A DNA stretch of 64,000 bases from Alistipes sp. (GTDB lineage Bacteria; Bacteroidota; Bacteroidia; Bacteroidales; Rikenellaceae), in contig JAGAPT010000052.1 of assembly GCA_017623115.1 (NCBI GenBank), positions 51,558 to 115,557 on the forward strand, in the 5' to 3' direction. Of this stretch, positions 17,787 to 27,357 are shown piece after piece (within the stretch, counting starts at the first letter, position 1; each line of letters opens with the position of its first letter). The notes beneath the pieces were generated by a model. That model worked only from the letters and a program-made list of their open reading frames with translations. It did no database searches and had not been told where the DNA came from. Made by a program: the position numbers and the translations under genes.

Positions 17787-19697
17787 ATGAATTTGAAGAA
17801 CAAGATATGCTATCTGCTACTCACCCTGACGATGAGCCTCGGCGTGTCGTGTAATGACGCGTCTGTGGAGCGGGAGGAGATGCTTCCTTCTGAGTCGACC
17901 GGGTTACGGCTACGTGTGGCCGACCAAGCCTCGGGACGCACCGTGATGGGTGAGGATGGAGGAGCATCGCAGGAGACACGTTGGGCTGTAGGAGATAAGG
18001 TGGCTGTGTGGGCACAATCCACCTCGGCAACCGATTTTACGCTCGATGCCACCTCTTTTACCTTTGCAACCTACAACGCCGAGTACTCCTCGGCCGATTT
18101 TCTGGCCGATGCCCCTGCGATGGCTGAAGATACCTACCGCTACTACGCGCTCTATCCTCTCCCCGGAAGCCGTAACGATACGGAGGTGAGTTATACGTTG
18201 CCTACGGCACAAAGCGGAGCCTATGACCCTGCACTCGATGTGATGACGGCCACGACCACGGGCAATGCGTTGCTCCCTCGCAGTGGCAATCAGCATGTGA
18301 TTCCATGGGACGAGCCTACGCTCTCCTTTTCGCACCTCTTCCACTTGGTGCGTATTCGTATTCCCGAAGGAAAGAACAACCTCGAACTGCCGATTAAACG
18401 CCTCGTTATCACCTTCCCGCAGGCGGTGGTCGGCACGGTGACGTTCGACGTGAAAGACCCTGCCAATACGGCTACTTGGAGCAATCTGTCGAATCAGATT
18501 ACAGTCGATTTGGCCGATAATCAACTCTTTGATGCGGGTAAGGGCTATGTGTGGCTGCATGTCAAACCCGGAACTCTGCAGGGTGAACTCTCGTTCCAAG
18601 CCTATAACGAGGCCGGCGTTGTGTCGGAAACGATTTCGACCTATGTCGACAAATCGCTCGATCCGCAGCGCATCACACCGATTGCGCTGACCATTCCCCA
18701 GTCGCCATTTGCTCCGTTTACCTATATCGATATTCGTCAAACGGGGAACAATCTGGGCGAAGATTGGCAGACGATGACCATCAGCGGTTACCAATTCCTG
18801 GTGCCCTTCTCCGAGACGACCGCCTCGTCGGTGCAGTTTACGCCCAATGCAAGCAATAGTTATAAGATTGCCGTATGTGCCAATCCTGCGACGATGGGAG
18901 GAGCATCCATCCCCATCCGCTATGAATCGGAGCATACGCTCTTCGATGATCCGGTAACTTTACCTGCCACGGTCGCTGAAACGGGTTATAATACAATCAA
19001 CAAGGTGGTTCCCTACCTCTTGGAGGAGGATTTTACAGGTGCACCGGCATCGCAGAGCAACGATACCTTTAAGGTGGAAGCCAGAAGTAATACCGATGTG
19101 ACCGGTGTCGCTTTGGGCGGTAGTTTGACGGGGTGGAATGCCTCGCGCTATCAGGTCTTTGCCAATCAATATGCCCGTATCGGTGTCCGTTATGAATGTG
19201 GTGCCTATATCGTAGGACGCTATTGTGGTCGATTGGATACACCTCCGTTGACAAAGTTGAAAACAGGTGCCAATGCCGTCATCAAGGTTACCTTCGATAT
19301 GGGTTGTTATGTCCCCAATAAGGGCTATTTGCGCACCGGCGTTTTTTCCAGTGGAACATGGGATGATAGTGATAATAAAATGTCTTATTGTATGACCGGA
19401 TCGCATACCAATGCATCGAATCCGATAAAAGGTCAAAATCAGAATGATGTGGCGGATCAATTTACCCTTGCTCACACCTTTGAGCGCATGTGTGACGAGA
19501 CGGGCGATACCGGTTCGTTTACCGAGAATGCTTTCCCGCATAAAGGTATGTCGTTTGTGGTTTCCGCCGCAGATAATACAACCCGTGTCTGCTGGTGGGC
19601 TTTGACAGACCGTAGCGATAGTGTGCTTGGTAAAAACTGCCACTATTATTTCTATATCGATAACATCAAGATTTCGATTGACAACAGCGTCGAATAA
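17787..19697 (+). CDS. Fimbrillin-like surface lipoprotein
   Basis: 636 residues from the ATG at 17787 (MNLKNKICYLL). The lipobox region LGVSC predicts a lipoprotein. Residues about 40-300 look like a fimbrillin/Mfa-like domain: an ASGRTVMGED-type start, TRWAVGDKVAVWA, YYALYPLPG, and FSHLFHLVRIRI in the middle, a pattern typical of FimA/Mfa1-like subunits. The C-terminal half (from about 390) is a separate beta-rich domain ending HYYFYIDNIKISI, similar in style to choice-of-anchor or PCMD modules. It heads a five-gene operon of lipoproteins. Possible roles are as structural or anchoring component of a surface appendage. Confidence 0.6.
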   Translation: MNLKNKICYLLLTLTMSLGVSCNDASVEREEMLPSESTGLRLRVADQASGRTVMGEDGGASQETRWAVGDKVAVWAQSTSATDFTLDATSFTFATYNAEYSSADFLADAPAMAEDTYRYYALYPLPGSRNDTEVSYTLPTAQSGAYDPALDVMTATTTGNALLPRSGNQHVIPWDEPTLSFSHLFHLVRIRIPEGKNNLELPIKRLVITFPQAVVGTVTFDVKDPANTATWSNLSNQITVDLADNQLFDAGKGYVWLHVKPGTLQGELSFQAYNEAGVVSETISTYVDKSLDPQRITPIALTIPQSPFAPFTYIDIRQTGNNLGEDWQTMTISGYQFLVPFSETTASSVQFTPNASNSYKIAVCANPATMGGASIPIRYESEHTLFDDPVTLPATVAETGYNTINKVVPYLLEEDFTGAPASQSNDTFKVEARSNTDVTGVALGGSLTGWNASRYQVFANQYARIGVRYECGAYIVGRYCGRLDTPPLTKLKTGANAVIKVTFDMGCYVPNKGYLRTGVFSSGTWDDSDNKMSYCMTGSHTNASNPIKGQNQNDVADQFTLAHTFERMCDETGDTGSFTENAFPHKGMSFVVSAADNTTRVCWWALTDRSDSVLGKNCHYYFYIDNIKISIDNSVE

Positions 19698-19739
19698 ACA
19701 ACATAAACATTATAAAACACTCAAAAACAAAACAAACAG

Positions 19740-20627
19740 ATGAAAAGTACATGGATTCTTCCGCTGTTTGCAGTCGCCATGGTGGCTGTGGGTTGTAGTT
19801 CGGACAATGCGCCCGGACTTCCTGAAAGCGGACAGGGAAAGGTGCAATTCGACTGCCAGACGTCGGGTGAAGTAGCCCACGTCGAGGCACGTGCAACGAC
19901 GGGTTTTCAGCTCCCCGCGGAGGTGATACCTGCAGCCGATGCCTTTGCGTTGACCCTCAAAGGTGTTTACACCGAGAAGGTCGATGAAGCAACGACGGCC
20001 GAACGTGCTTATGAGAAGAGTTGGCAGACTTTGGCCGACTACCAATTGGAGGCTCCTGAACTCGAGGCCGGTATCTACGATGCTGCGCTGGGTCACTACG
20101 CAAACAGCTATGAGGCGACGGTAAGTTATGGCGACCCCACGGTTGAGGGAGAGGGCAAAGCCTGCTTTACGGGTTGCTCGGTGGATGCGACGGGTGCGGC
20201 TGCTCCCTTCGTGCTCTATGCCGGCAAGCCTATTACAGTACCGGTAGTGGCCAAACTCTCGAACAGCTGCTTTACGCTGGAGGTGACGGAGTGGATGCTC
20301 AACTACTACACGAATGTCGAGCTCACGATTCATACGGCAACGGGCGAGTTTACCTTCAAGCCGACGACGACGGCCTCCTCGACGCTGATTTTCGTGAAGC
20401 CCAACCAGCAACTTTCGCTCAGCGGTAAGGCTGTGAAGGCACAGAACGGGGTAGAGGTAACCTTCCCGAAGACAACCATCGGTACCTCGACCGTGAAGGC
20501 CGAGACGCACTATGCCGTGAAGGTGGACCACTCGACGGCCGGTAGCGGTGCATTGAGCATCTCCTTCGACGGTAGCTTTACGGATGTGCCGGCCGAGGAT
20601 GTGGAGTTGAATCCCGACGAGAACTAA
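19740..20627 (+). CDS. DUF4493-type surface lipoprotein
   Basis: 295 residues. MKSTWILPLFAVAMVAVGC gives a clear lipobox (AVGC) followed by SSDN. The body shows the DUF4493 layout: a first strand KVQFDCQTSGEV, FALTLKG, an early YEAGIYDA-like strand and CSVDATGAAAPF, then NSCFTLEVTEWMLNYYTNVELTI. It is the shortest member of the family in this operon, consisting of this domain alone. It lies 42 bases after the fimbrillin-like gene. The molecular role is not established. Confidence 0.65.
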   Translation: MKSTWILPLFAVAMVAVGCSSDNAPGLPESGQGKVQFDCQTSGEVAHVEARATTGFQLPAEVIPAADAFALTLKGVYTEKVDEATTAERAYEKSWQTLADYQLEAPELEAGIYDAALGHYANSYEATVSYGDPTVEGEGKACFTGCSVDATGAAAPFVLYAGKPITVPVVAKLSNSCFTLEVTEWMLNYYTNVELTIHTATGEFTFKPTTTASSTLIFVKPNQQLSLSGKAVKAQNGVEVTFPKTTIGTSTVKAETHYAVKVDHSTAGSGALSISFDGSFTDVPAEDVELNPDEN

Positions 20628-20658
20628 TCACGCGGAAAAATAAAAATAGGTGAACACT

Positions 20659-22575
20659 ATGAAACAATATCTGAAAAGTCTGTTGCTGGTCGCTGTGGCG
20701 GCATGTGCAGCAGCCTGCAGCATGGATAAACTCTCGACGACGCCCGAGGGCGGTGATGCCGAGAAGGGTTATCTGCAGATTGGCGGTGTGGTAGTCAATG
20801 CCGACACCGAGAATACAGAGATTGGTGGTGGCGGTCGTGCTGTATCGGAGGCCGATGGCAACTACTACCTCGAAGTGATTGATAAGACCACCGGTGGTGC
20901 GGTTTGGTCGGGAACGTATGCCAGCCTGCGCGAGAATGGTGCCGTGAAGAATATCGGCCTTGAGCCGGGTACCTATGTGGTCTATGCCTACCAGAGTGCC
21001 GATAAGCGTCCGGCTGCAGGTGTGGCTGCCGATGCTCCCTACTATGCCGGTCATTCGGAGGATGTAACCATCGTCACGAAGCAGACCCAGTCGGTGTCGG
21101 TAACGTGCCGCCTGGCCAACATTCTGACCACGGTGGAACTTTCGGCCGACCTGAAGGCGGTCTTTAAGCCCTACGACAGCACGTCGGAGATGCGTCTTAA
21201 GACCAATGTCGAGGTGGGTACGGCATCGCTAAAGAATGAATACACCTTCGAGGCCGCTTCGACCCATACCTCGCCGCTGGTTTACTTCCGCGATGAGGCC
21301 GGTGTGAACAATTCGGCCGGTAACACGATGAGCATCGTGCTTTCGGGTGACTACTATACGGGTGACCCCGTGGATGCCATCGAGGGTCGTCCCGATGAGA
21401 CGTTGTGGAAGCATGTGAAGATGGCCAAGACCATCACCAATGTGCGTGCTGCGCAGTGGCGTAAGATCTCGATCGACATCGACCACAACACGACCGGTAC
21501 GGCTCAGTTTACCTTCACCATCGAGAGCTACCTCTACGATGATGAGATTACGGTGGATGTCGTAACGCTCTATGCCGACCTGAATATCGAGGAGGCAATT
21601 CCGGATGACGATGTCGATGATCCGGCTGCTCCGTCGGTAACCATCAATGGCCAGACCGACCTGAACTACCAGATCAACGGTTCGATGTTCGATGAGACGC
21701 AGAACATCTGGACGAAGTGGCTCTCGCTCAACATTGCACCGAACGATGGTACGAGCGTACAGGAGATTTATGCCGTCTTCGCTTCGACGAATACGACGCT
21801 GCTGCCCGCTATGGAGGCCAAGGGCTTTACGGAGGGTCGTGTGGCACTCTTCCCGACCAATGCCGCTACGGACTACGCAACGGTTTCGGCCGATGGTAAG
21901 ACCGTGACGCTGTTGCAGAATGGTATGTCGACCCTCTACAAATACGCGGGTACGCATACGGTAAGCGTCTACACGGTCGACAGCGAGAATCGCAAGAAGC
22001 ACACCGATATCATCATCACGGTGACGGGCGGTGCTGTTGTAGGCCCGACGATTACCTGGACGGCCAATGGTGTTCCGGCATCGACGCTGCTCATCGAGAG
22101 CGGTTCGGAGACGGCCGATGCTACGGTGAACTCGTCGACGGGTCTGACGGGCCTCTCGGTGAAGATTATCAGTGACGTGCTCACCCCCGAGGAGTTGGGT
22201 AACTTCAATTTGGCTCCCGAGATGGATCTCTTCAATCCCGCTACGGCTATCATGGAGACCCGCCTGCGTGCCTTCGGATTCCTGCCGATCGATACCGAGG
22301 CCTTCGATCCTTCGCTGGCCAAAGAGGCGATGGCTGCCGGTGATGATAAATATCGCCTCTTCGATCCCGCAACCGGCCTGCGCAAAGATGGTGTGGAGAG
22401 CCCCTTGAAGGGTAATCAGGAGGTGAAGTTCAGTGTAACGGAGTTCCTCTCGCTGTTGGCGGCTCTCGATAATGTCGATAACACCCAGTATAAGTCAACC
22501 AACCTCTTCGAACTTACAGCAAGTGACGAGAGCGGCACGAACACTGCGCCGATGACGATTAATGTGAAACGATAA
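20659..22575 (+). CDS. Large DUF4493-type surface lipoprotein
   Basis: 638 residues from the ATG at 20659. A GTG three codons upstream is less likely. The lipobox CAAAC follows MKQYLKSLLLVAVA. Residues about 25-310 match the DUF4493 layout (VYAYQSADKRPA, VSVTCRLANILTTVELS). From about 325 onward there are two or more Ig-like or beta-sandwich segments separated by DDDVDDPAAP and TITWTANGVPAS. Codon choice is strongly biased, with preferred third positions throughout, which could mean high expression. It lies 31 bases after the previous gene. Confidence 0.65.
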   Translation: MKQYLKSLLLVAVAACAAACSMDKLSTTPEGGDAEKGYLQIGGVVVNADTENTEIGGGGRAVSEADGNYYLEVIDKTTGGAVWSGTYASLRENGAVKNIGLEPGTYVVYAYQSADKRPAAGVAADAPYYAGHSEDVTIVTKQTQSVSVTCRLANILTTVELSADLKAVFKPYDSTSEMRLKTNVEVGTASLKNEYTFEAASTHTSPLVYFRDEAGVNNSAGNTMSIVLSGDYYTGDPVDAIEGRPDETLWKHVKMAKTITNVRAAQWRKISIDIDHNTTGTAQFTFTIESYLYDDEITVDVVTLYADLNIEEAIPDDDVDDPAAPSVTINGQTDLNYQINGSMFDETQNIWTKWLSLNIAPNDGTSVQEIYAVFASTNTTLLPAMEAKGFTEGRVALFPTNAATDYATVSADGKTVTLLQNGMSTLYKYAGTHTVSVYTVDSENRKKHTDIIITVTGGAVVGPTITWTANGVPASTLLIESGSETADATVNSSTGLTGLSVKIISDVLTPEELGNFNLAPEMDLFNPATAIMETRLRAFGFLPIDTEAFDPSLAKEAMAAGDDKYRLFDPATGLRKDGVESPLKGNQEVKFSVTEFLSLLAALDNVDNTQYKSTNLFELTASDESGTNTAPMTINVKR

Positions 22576-22581
22576 CAGCGC

Positions 22582-24870
22582 ATGACGACTATGAAAAAGT
22601 TTGTGAAATATATCTTTCTTGCAGGGGTAGCCTTCATGGCTGCCGCCTGCGAGCAGGAGCCCGAAACAACGGCAAATGAGGGCTCGGTAAGTTTCGATAT
22701 TCAGATGTCGGCCGAGGCGCGTGCGGTCAATGCAGGCGATTTTACGCCCGAGACATTGAAGGTGCGTATCTATCGTGAGGATGGCCAGCTGATTCGTCGC
22801 TACACCTCGATGGCTGAGATTCCCGATTACCTCTATCTGGTAGCCGGTGAGTACTCGGTGAAGGTCGAGGGTGGTGATGCAAAGCATGTGGCCTTCAAGG
22901 AGCCTGTCACCGAGGATGAGCGCAAGCAGCTGCTCTGCTACCTTGGTCAGCAGCCCTTCACGGTGAAGGCGCATCAAAACCAGCCGGTTTCGGTGAATTG
23001 CCCGACCATCAACTCGAAAATCAATGTCGGTTTCGATACCTCGGACAGCGCATTGGACGATACGGGTCGCAAGAAGTATGAGAACCGCCTGTTGAGCGAC
23101 GTGAAGATTACGGTGGCTGCCGTAACGACGAGTGCTACGACGGTTGCCGACTTCAAGACGGCGGTTTCGGAGGCTGAGGCTCCGCAGCTGGTCTTTGACG
23201 GCTCGGGTGCCGGTTACTTCCTCATGCCCGAGGGTGTGTCGACGCTCGCTTGGTCGTTCGAGGCAACGCACGCCACGGATGGTGCTGTGGCACAGGTGGG
23301 TAAAGTGTCGTCGGCCATCGAGGCCGGTAAGGCCTATACGGTCAACTTCTACTACACCCGTACTCCCGATGGCTATGCCGGTATCACGGTCTATGTCGAC
23401 GATACGATGGATGAAATCGAGGATGACTTCGACTTCAAGCCCCAGCCTGAGATTTCGGGTGCCGGTGTCGATTTGGAGGGTGTGAATGTCTACCTGACGG
23501 GTAACACGGTGTCGCTCGCCTGCGAGTCGATTAACGACCTTAAGAAACTGACGCTGGGCGGTGTAGCCTTCTTCGAGAATGGCGCAGTCGTTCCCGGTGC
23601 GATCCCCGGCCTGACGGCTACGAGCAGCGAGGCTACGAAGGTAACCTTCACGCTGTCGCCCGAGTACTTCGCTACGTTGAAGGGTGCTGACCAGGCACTG
23701 ACCTTCGCGATGACCGATACGGGTGGCGAGTATATGCAGGTGCTCAACTATAAGATGCAGGGTCTGATGATTGGTGCGGGTGAGCAGGCCTATGACCTGT
23801 GGAACAATACGGCAACCATCTCGGCCTACATTCCCGAGGCGGGTACGTCGAGTGTCGTGATTCGCTACCACCGTGCCGATTCGGATACGTGGCACGAGAT
23901 GACGGCTACGAAGCAGGCCGATGGTACGACCTGGACGGCAACGACTCCTGCAGCTACGTGGCCTGCTGCCATCCAGAATCGCAATGGTCACACGATCTAC
24001 AAGCCCGATACGGCACTCGGCATCTATGCTGACAATGCCTATGAGTATGTGCTGGTGGTAGATGGTACGGAGAGCGATCGTTATACCTTTACGCCGACCG
24101 TCAGCCAGACTATCCCCTACGCCACGTTCGATGATTCCGGATTGGCTTGCTACGGCAACGATACGGGTGTAGCTCCCTTCTGGGGTAGTGGTAACAACTC
24201 GTTTACCAATTCAGATCCGCTGTGCCGCTTTGCGACCTATGGCGGTATGCAGGGTTCGGGTTGTGCTCGCCTTTCGTCGTGTGCAGCAGGTGCTTTTGGT
24301 GTGACGATGTTGGCTGCCGGTAACCTCTTTACGGGAACCTTCAACAAGCCTTCGACGACCGGTACCGTGTCGTTTGGTGTGAACTACAACTGGAAGGCAC
24401 GTCCGACGGCTCTGAAACTGAAGGTATGGCATCAGTTGGGTAATACGGACCGCGACGATAAGAATGCCGGATTCCTGGCCAATGGCGACCCTGATGAGGC
24501 AAGTATTCTTGTTGCCATCATCGACTGGGGCAGCCGCCACAAGGTAACCTCGGGTACGGGTGAGCCGACCGGTATGTGGTCGCCCGAGGATGGTGCCGAT
24601 GCTGTCTCGGAGGGTAAGATTATTGGTTATGGTGTAGCCTATCCGACCGGTACGTCGACCGAGAGCGGCATGGTGGATTATGAGGTGCCGCTGGCCTTCT
24701 ACGATACGACGGCCAAGCCGAGCAGCAACTATACGCTGGTTATCTCGATTGCCACGAGCCGCTATGGTGACTACATGAACGGATGCTCGAACAGCGATAT
24801 GTATGTCGACGATATACGTTGGAGCTATGCTTCGACTTTCGAGCGCACGTTTAGCGCAACAACCTTCTAA
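22582..24870 (+). CDS. DUF4493 plus PCMD-domain surface lipoprotein
   Basis: 762 residues from the ATG at 22582; an ATG at codon 4 (22591) gives the canonical MKKFVKYIFLAGVAFMAAAC start, and either could be used. The lipobox AAAC is followed by EQEPE. The DUF4493 domain covers about residues 30-270 (YLYLVAGEYSVKVEGG, VNCPTINSKINVGFD). A middle beta-sandwich follows. The last 250 residues form a PCMD-like (putative carbohydrate metabolism) domain ending YVDDIRWSYA. The start lies 6 bases after the previous stop, so it is co-transcribed and possibly coupled. Confidence 0.7.
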   Translation: MTTMKKFVKYIFLAGVAFMAAACEQEPETTANEGSVSFDIQMSAEARAVNAGDFTPETLKVRIYREDGQLIRRYTSMAEIPDYLYLVAGEYSVKVEGGDAKHVAFKEPVTEDERKQLLCYLGQQPFTVKAHQNQPVSVNCPTINSKINVGFDTSDSALDDTGRKKYENRLLSDVKITVAAVTTSATTVADFKTAVSEAEAPQLVFDGSGAGYFLMPEGVSTLAWSFEATHATDGAVAQVGKVSSAIEAGKAYTVNFYYTRTPDGYAGITVYVDDTMDEIEDDFDFKPQPEISGAGVDLEGVNVYLTGNTVSLACESINDLKKLTLGGVAFFENGAVVPGAIPGLTATSSEATKVTFTLSPEYFATLKGADQALTFAMTDTGGEYMQVLNYKMQGLMIGAGEQAYDLWNNTATISAYIPEAGTSSVVIRYHRADSDTWHEMTATKQADGTTWTATTPAATWPAAIQNRNGHTIYKPDTALGIYADNAYEYVLVVDGTESDRYTFTPTVSQTIPYATFDDSGLACYGNDTGVAPFWGSGNNSFTNSDPLCRFATYGGMQGSGCARLSSCAAGAFGVTMLAAGNLFTGTFNKPSTTGTVSFGVNYNWKARPTALKLKVWHQLGNTDRDDKNAGFLANGDPDEASILVAIIDWGSRHKVTSGTGEPTGMWSPEDGADAVSEGKIIGYGVAYPTGTSTESGMVDYEVPLAFYDTTAKPSSNYTLVISIATSRYGDYMNGCSNSDMYVDDIRWSYASTFERTFSATTF

Positions 24871-24891
24871 TTGGAGCTAAAAACGATTCCT

Positions 24892-26490
24892 ATGCGCCTC
24901 ATAACCTGCATAGCAACGGTTCTTTTCGGTGTGAGCAGCCTCACCTCGTGCATCAAGAACGATATTCCCTACCCGGTAGTGGAGTTGGCGATCTTGAGTT
25001 ACGAAGGTGTGGGCTTCCGCTCCGAGATTGATCCGCTGAAACAAACCGTAACCCTGCACCTCGAGGAGACCACCGACCCGACAGCGGTCGAGGTAACCTC
25101 GGCAACGGTCACCGAGCAGGCTACGACCTCGCGTCCGTTGACCGGCCTCTTTGATATGCGGGCTCCATTGCAGGTAACCTTGTCGCTCTATCAGGATTAC
25201 CTGTGGACGATTCGGGCCGTACAACCCATCGAACGCTACTTCACGGTGCGTGGACAGGTGGGTGCCACGGAGATTGATACGGAGAGCCGCACGGCAACGG
25301 TCTATGTGGCTAAAGGTACCAATCTGCAACAAATCGAGGTGCAGACCCTCAAACTGGGCCCTGCCGAGGTGACGACGATGACCCCCTCGAAGGAGGAGTT
25401 GAAAGACTTCCGCTCGGTGCGCTACGTCTATCTGAACTACCCGGCCTTGAAGGGTACGACCGAGCGTTGGCAGCTCTATGTCCGTGAGACAGATGTCAAG
25501 GTGCAACTTACACAGGTCGATGCATGGGCTACGGTGGCCTACCTCTATGGTGCAGCCCAGGAGGGTACAAAGGTGGGCTTCCGCTATCGTCGTGCGGGTA
25601 CGACCCTGTGGAATGAAGCACCACAGGTTGAACAATCGGGCGGTGTCTTCACGACTCGTATTACAGGCTTGGAGCCCGAGAGCGAGTATGAGTTTGTCGC
25701 CTATTCGAATGAGGATGAGTCGCCGGTGGTCAGTCGTCAGACCGAGCAGGTGGTGCCGCTGCACAACGGAGGTTTCGAGGAGTGGTGCACGATTGATGAT
25801 ATTGTCTATCCCTTCAAGGATGCCGACTCGCCCTATTGGGCTACGGGAAATGTGGGTGCGAGCATCGTCAATGTAACCCTCACGGAGGCGGTAACCGATA
25901 TCCGCCCGGGCTCGAGTGGTAAGGTGGCCGCACGCCTTACGTCGAAGTATGCCAGCGTGCTGGGCGTGGGTAAATTTGCTGCCGGTAACCTCTATATCGG
26001 TAAGTATGTCCGCAACGATGGTACAAACGGTATCGTGCACTTCGGACGGCCCTTTACGGCGCGTCCTGTGGCGTTGCGTGGCTGGATGAAGTATAATCTC
26101 GGGTTGATTGACCGCATTCAGCACCTGCCTCCGGGCGAGACGCTGGAGGTCGGCGACCCCGATACGGGTATGATTTATATCGCCTTGGGTGATTGGTCGC
26201 CGTCGGTCTATGGCGGTACAGCCGAGAGCCCGATCGAGATTGCTACGCGCCGCATTCAGGAGACAGCCTTTGATCCGCACAGTGAGGCGGTCATCGGCTA
26301 TGGTGAATTGGCACTGCATGAGAGTGTCGGGGAGTGGACCGAGTTCACGATTCCGATTGAGTATGTCGCCACCGATCGCATTCCGACCCACCTGATGATT
26401 GTCTGCTCGGCCTCGCGCTTGGGTGACTACTTCACGGGTAGCACGAAGAGTGTGATGTGGGTGGATGATTTTGAGTTGGTTTACGAGTAA
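24892..26490 (+). CDS. PCMD-domain surface lipoprotein
   Basis: 532 residues from the ATG at 24892, preceded by TTGGAGCT. The lipobox LTSC is followed by IKNDIPYP, a pattern I associate with the PCMD family. The first 280 residues contain repeated beta-sandwich units (VELAILSYEGVGF, YFTVRGQVGATEID, VQLTQVDAWATVAYLYG). The C-terminal 250 residues are a PCMD domain (NGGFEEWC, ending MWVDDFELVYE) clearly related to the end of the preceding gene product. Last gene of the operon, followed by a strong terminator. Confidence 0.72.
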   Translation: MRLITCIATVLFGVSSLTSCIKNDIPYPVVELAILSYEGVGFRSEIDPLKQTVTLHLEETTDPTAVEVTSATVTEQATTSRPLTGLFDMRAPLQVTLSLYQDYLWTIRAVQPIERYFTVRGQVGATEIDTESRTATVYVAKGTNLQQIEVQTLKLGPAEVTTMTPSKEELKDFRSVRYVYLNYPALKGTTERWQLYVRETDVKVQLTQVDAWATVAYLYGAAQEGTKVGFRYRRAGTTLWNEAPQVEQSGGVFTTRITGLEPESEYEFVAYSNEDESPVVSRQTEQVVPLHNGGFEEWCTIDDIVYPFKDADSPYWATGNVGASIVNVTLTEAVTDIRPGSSGKVAARLTSKYASVLGVGKFAAGNLYIGKYVRNDGTNGIVHFGRPFTARPVALRGWMKYNLGLIDRIQHLPPGETLEVGDPDTGMIYIALGDWSPSVYGGTAESPIEIATRRIQETAFDPHSEAVIGYGELALHESVGEWTEFTIPIEYVATDRIPTHLMIVCSASRLGDYFTGSTKSVMWVDDFELVYE

Positions 26491-26516
26491 CACCGCACTC
26501 GCAATCGTTAGCATAA

Positions 26517-26560
26517 AGATACACGGGTATTGTTTTGAATACCCGTGTATCTTTTTTTTG
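26517..26560 (+). terminator. Rho-independent terminator of the lipoprotein operon
   Basis: ATACACGGGTATT (26519-26531) pairs perfectly with AATACCCGTGTAT (26538-26550), extended by AG/CT at the base, then eight T. Textbook form. Confidence 0.92.
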
Positions 26561-26580
26561 TGAGGGGCATTGATTTACCG

Positions 26581-26608
26581 AAACTCCCAAAAATCCCAAA
26601 ACCTCCCC
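26581..26608. repeat. AACTCCCAAAA-type short repeat
   Basis: Three imperfect units of (A)ACTCCC(AAAA) in a row (AAACTCCC, AAAAATCCC, AAAACCTCCC). The same unit recurs in the miaB-helicase gap at 50728-50761. It sits between the terminator and the -7 box of the racemase-like gene. Confidence 0.6.
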
Positions 26609-26637
26609 TGAAAATAGGTTTTTTCCGAAAAAAGTTG

Positions 26638-26645
26638 TAAATTTG
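26638..26645 (+). promoter_or_regulatory. -7 box of the racemase-like gene
   Basis: TAAATTTG, 43 bases before the ATG at 26689. No good -33 element is visible. Confidence 0.45.
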
Positions 26646-26688
26646 ATAATTCATCGAAACTATAAACAACTTAAAAACCAATAAACCT

Positions 26689-27345
26689 ATGATTCGTGTA
26701 GTTGCCGTGCATACGGCTATGGCGCTCGTCGAGCCGCTCACAAAGCTCTTCAAGGAGCATCTTCCCGAGGTAAAACTCAACCACATTGCCGATGATTCGC
26801 TCATTCAGGAGGTCATTGCCAACAACGAGGTGACGCCTGCCGTGCGTCGTCGTCTGATCAGCTACTACAATGCTGCGGCCGATGCCGGTGCCGATGTGGT
26901 CTTCAACTGCTGCTCGTCGGTGGGCAAGGTGGCCGAGATGGGCGACCTCATTGCCCCCATCAAGGTCTTTCGCATCGATGGCCCGATGGCCGAGAAGGCG
27001 GTGCGTGAGGGCAAGAAAATCGGTGTCATAGCGACGCTTCCCACGACCCTTGAACCGACCGTGGCTCTGTTGCGTGATAAGGCGGCCGAGGCAGGTGTTG
27101 AGATTGAGGTGGTCGAGGGGCTTGCCAAGGGTGCTTTTGGTGCTGACAAAGCAACCCACGACGGACTCATCGAGCAGGAGGCTGTGAAGTTGGCCGACGA
27201 GGTCGATGTGATTGTGCTGGCGCAGGGTTCGATGGCCGCTATGGAGGAGAAACTGCGTGCGATGACGGGTAAGCTGGTGCTGTCGAGCCCGCTGCTCGGT
27301 GTCGAAGGGCTCAAAGCCTATCTCAAGGAGGTTGGATTAATCTAA
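26689..27345 (+). CDS. Aspartate/glutamate racemase-superfamily protein lacking the second catalytic Cys
   Basis: 218 residues. The superfamily fold is shown by MIRVVAVHTAMALVEP, the first active-site loop DVVFNCCSS (C74-C75), GKKIGVIATLPTT and DEVDVIVLAQGSM. In racemases the second loop carries a Cys in a GCT-type motif; here the equivalent is Q179-G180-S181, with no Cys. Family members with one Cys do other chemistry, for example arylmalonate decarboxylase, so racemisation is doubtful. It is followed 12 bases later by an MFS transporter and faces a kinase-BKACE operon. Substrate unknown, likely a small hydroxy or keto acid. Confidence 0.75.
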   Translation: MIRVVAVHTAMALVEPLTKLFKEHLPEVKLNHIADDSLIQEVIANNEVTPAVRRRLISYYNAAADAGADVVFNCCSSVGKVAEMGDLIAPIKVFRIDGPMAEKAVREGKKIGVIATLPTTLEPTVALLRDKAAEAGVEIEVVEGLAKGAFGADKATHDGLIEQEAVKLADEVDVIVLAQGSMAAMEEKLRAMTGKLVLSSPLLGVEGLKAYLKEVGLI

Positions 27346-27357
27346 ACGCACGCCAGC

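Noticed and set aside
22495-26514. Long open frames of about 500 codons on the minus strand opposite the lipoprotein operon (22495-23991 and 24877-26514)
   Set aside because: They are mirror images of GC-biased codons of the plus-strand genes, with no recognisable domains or start signals.
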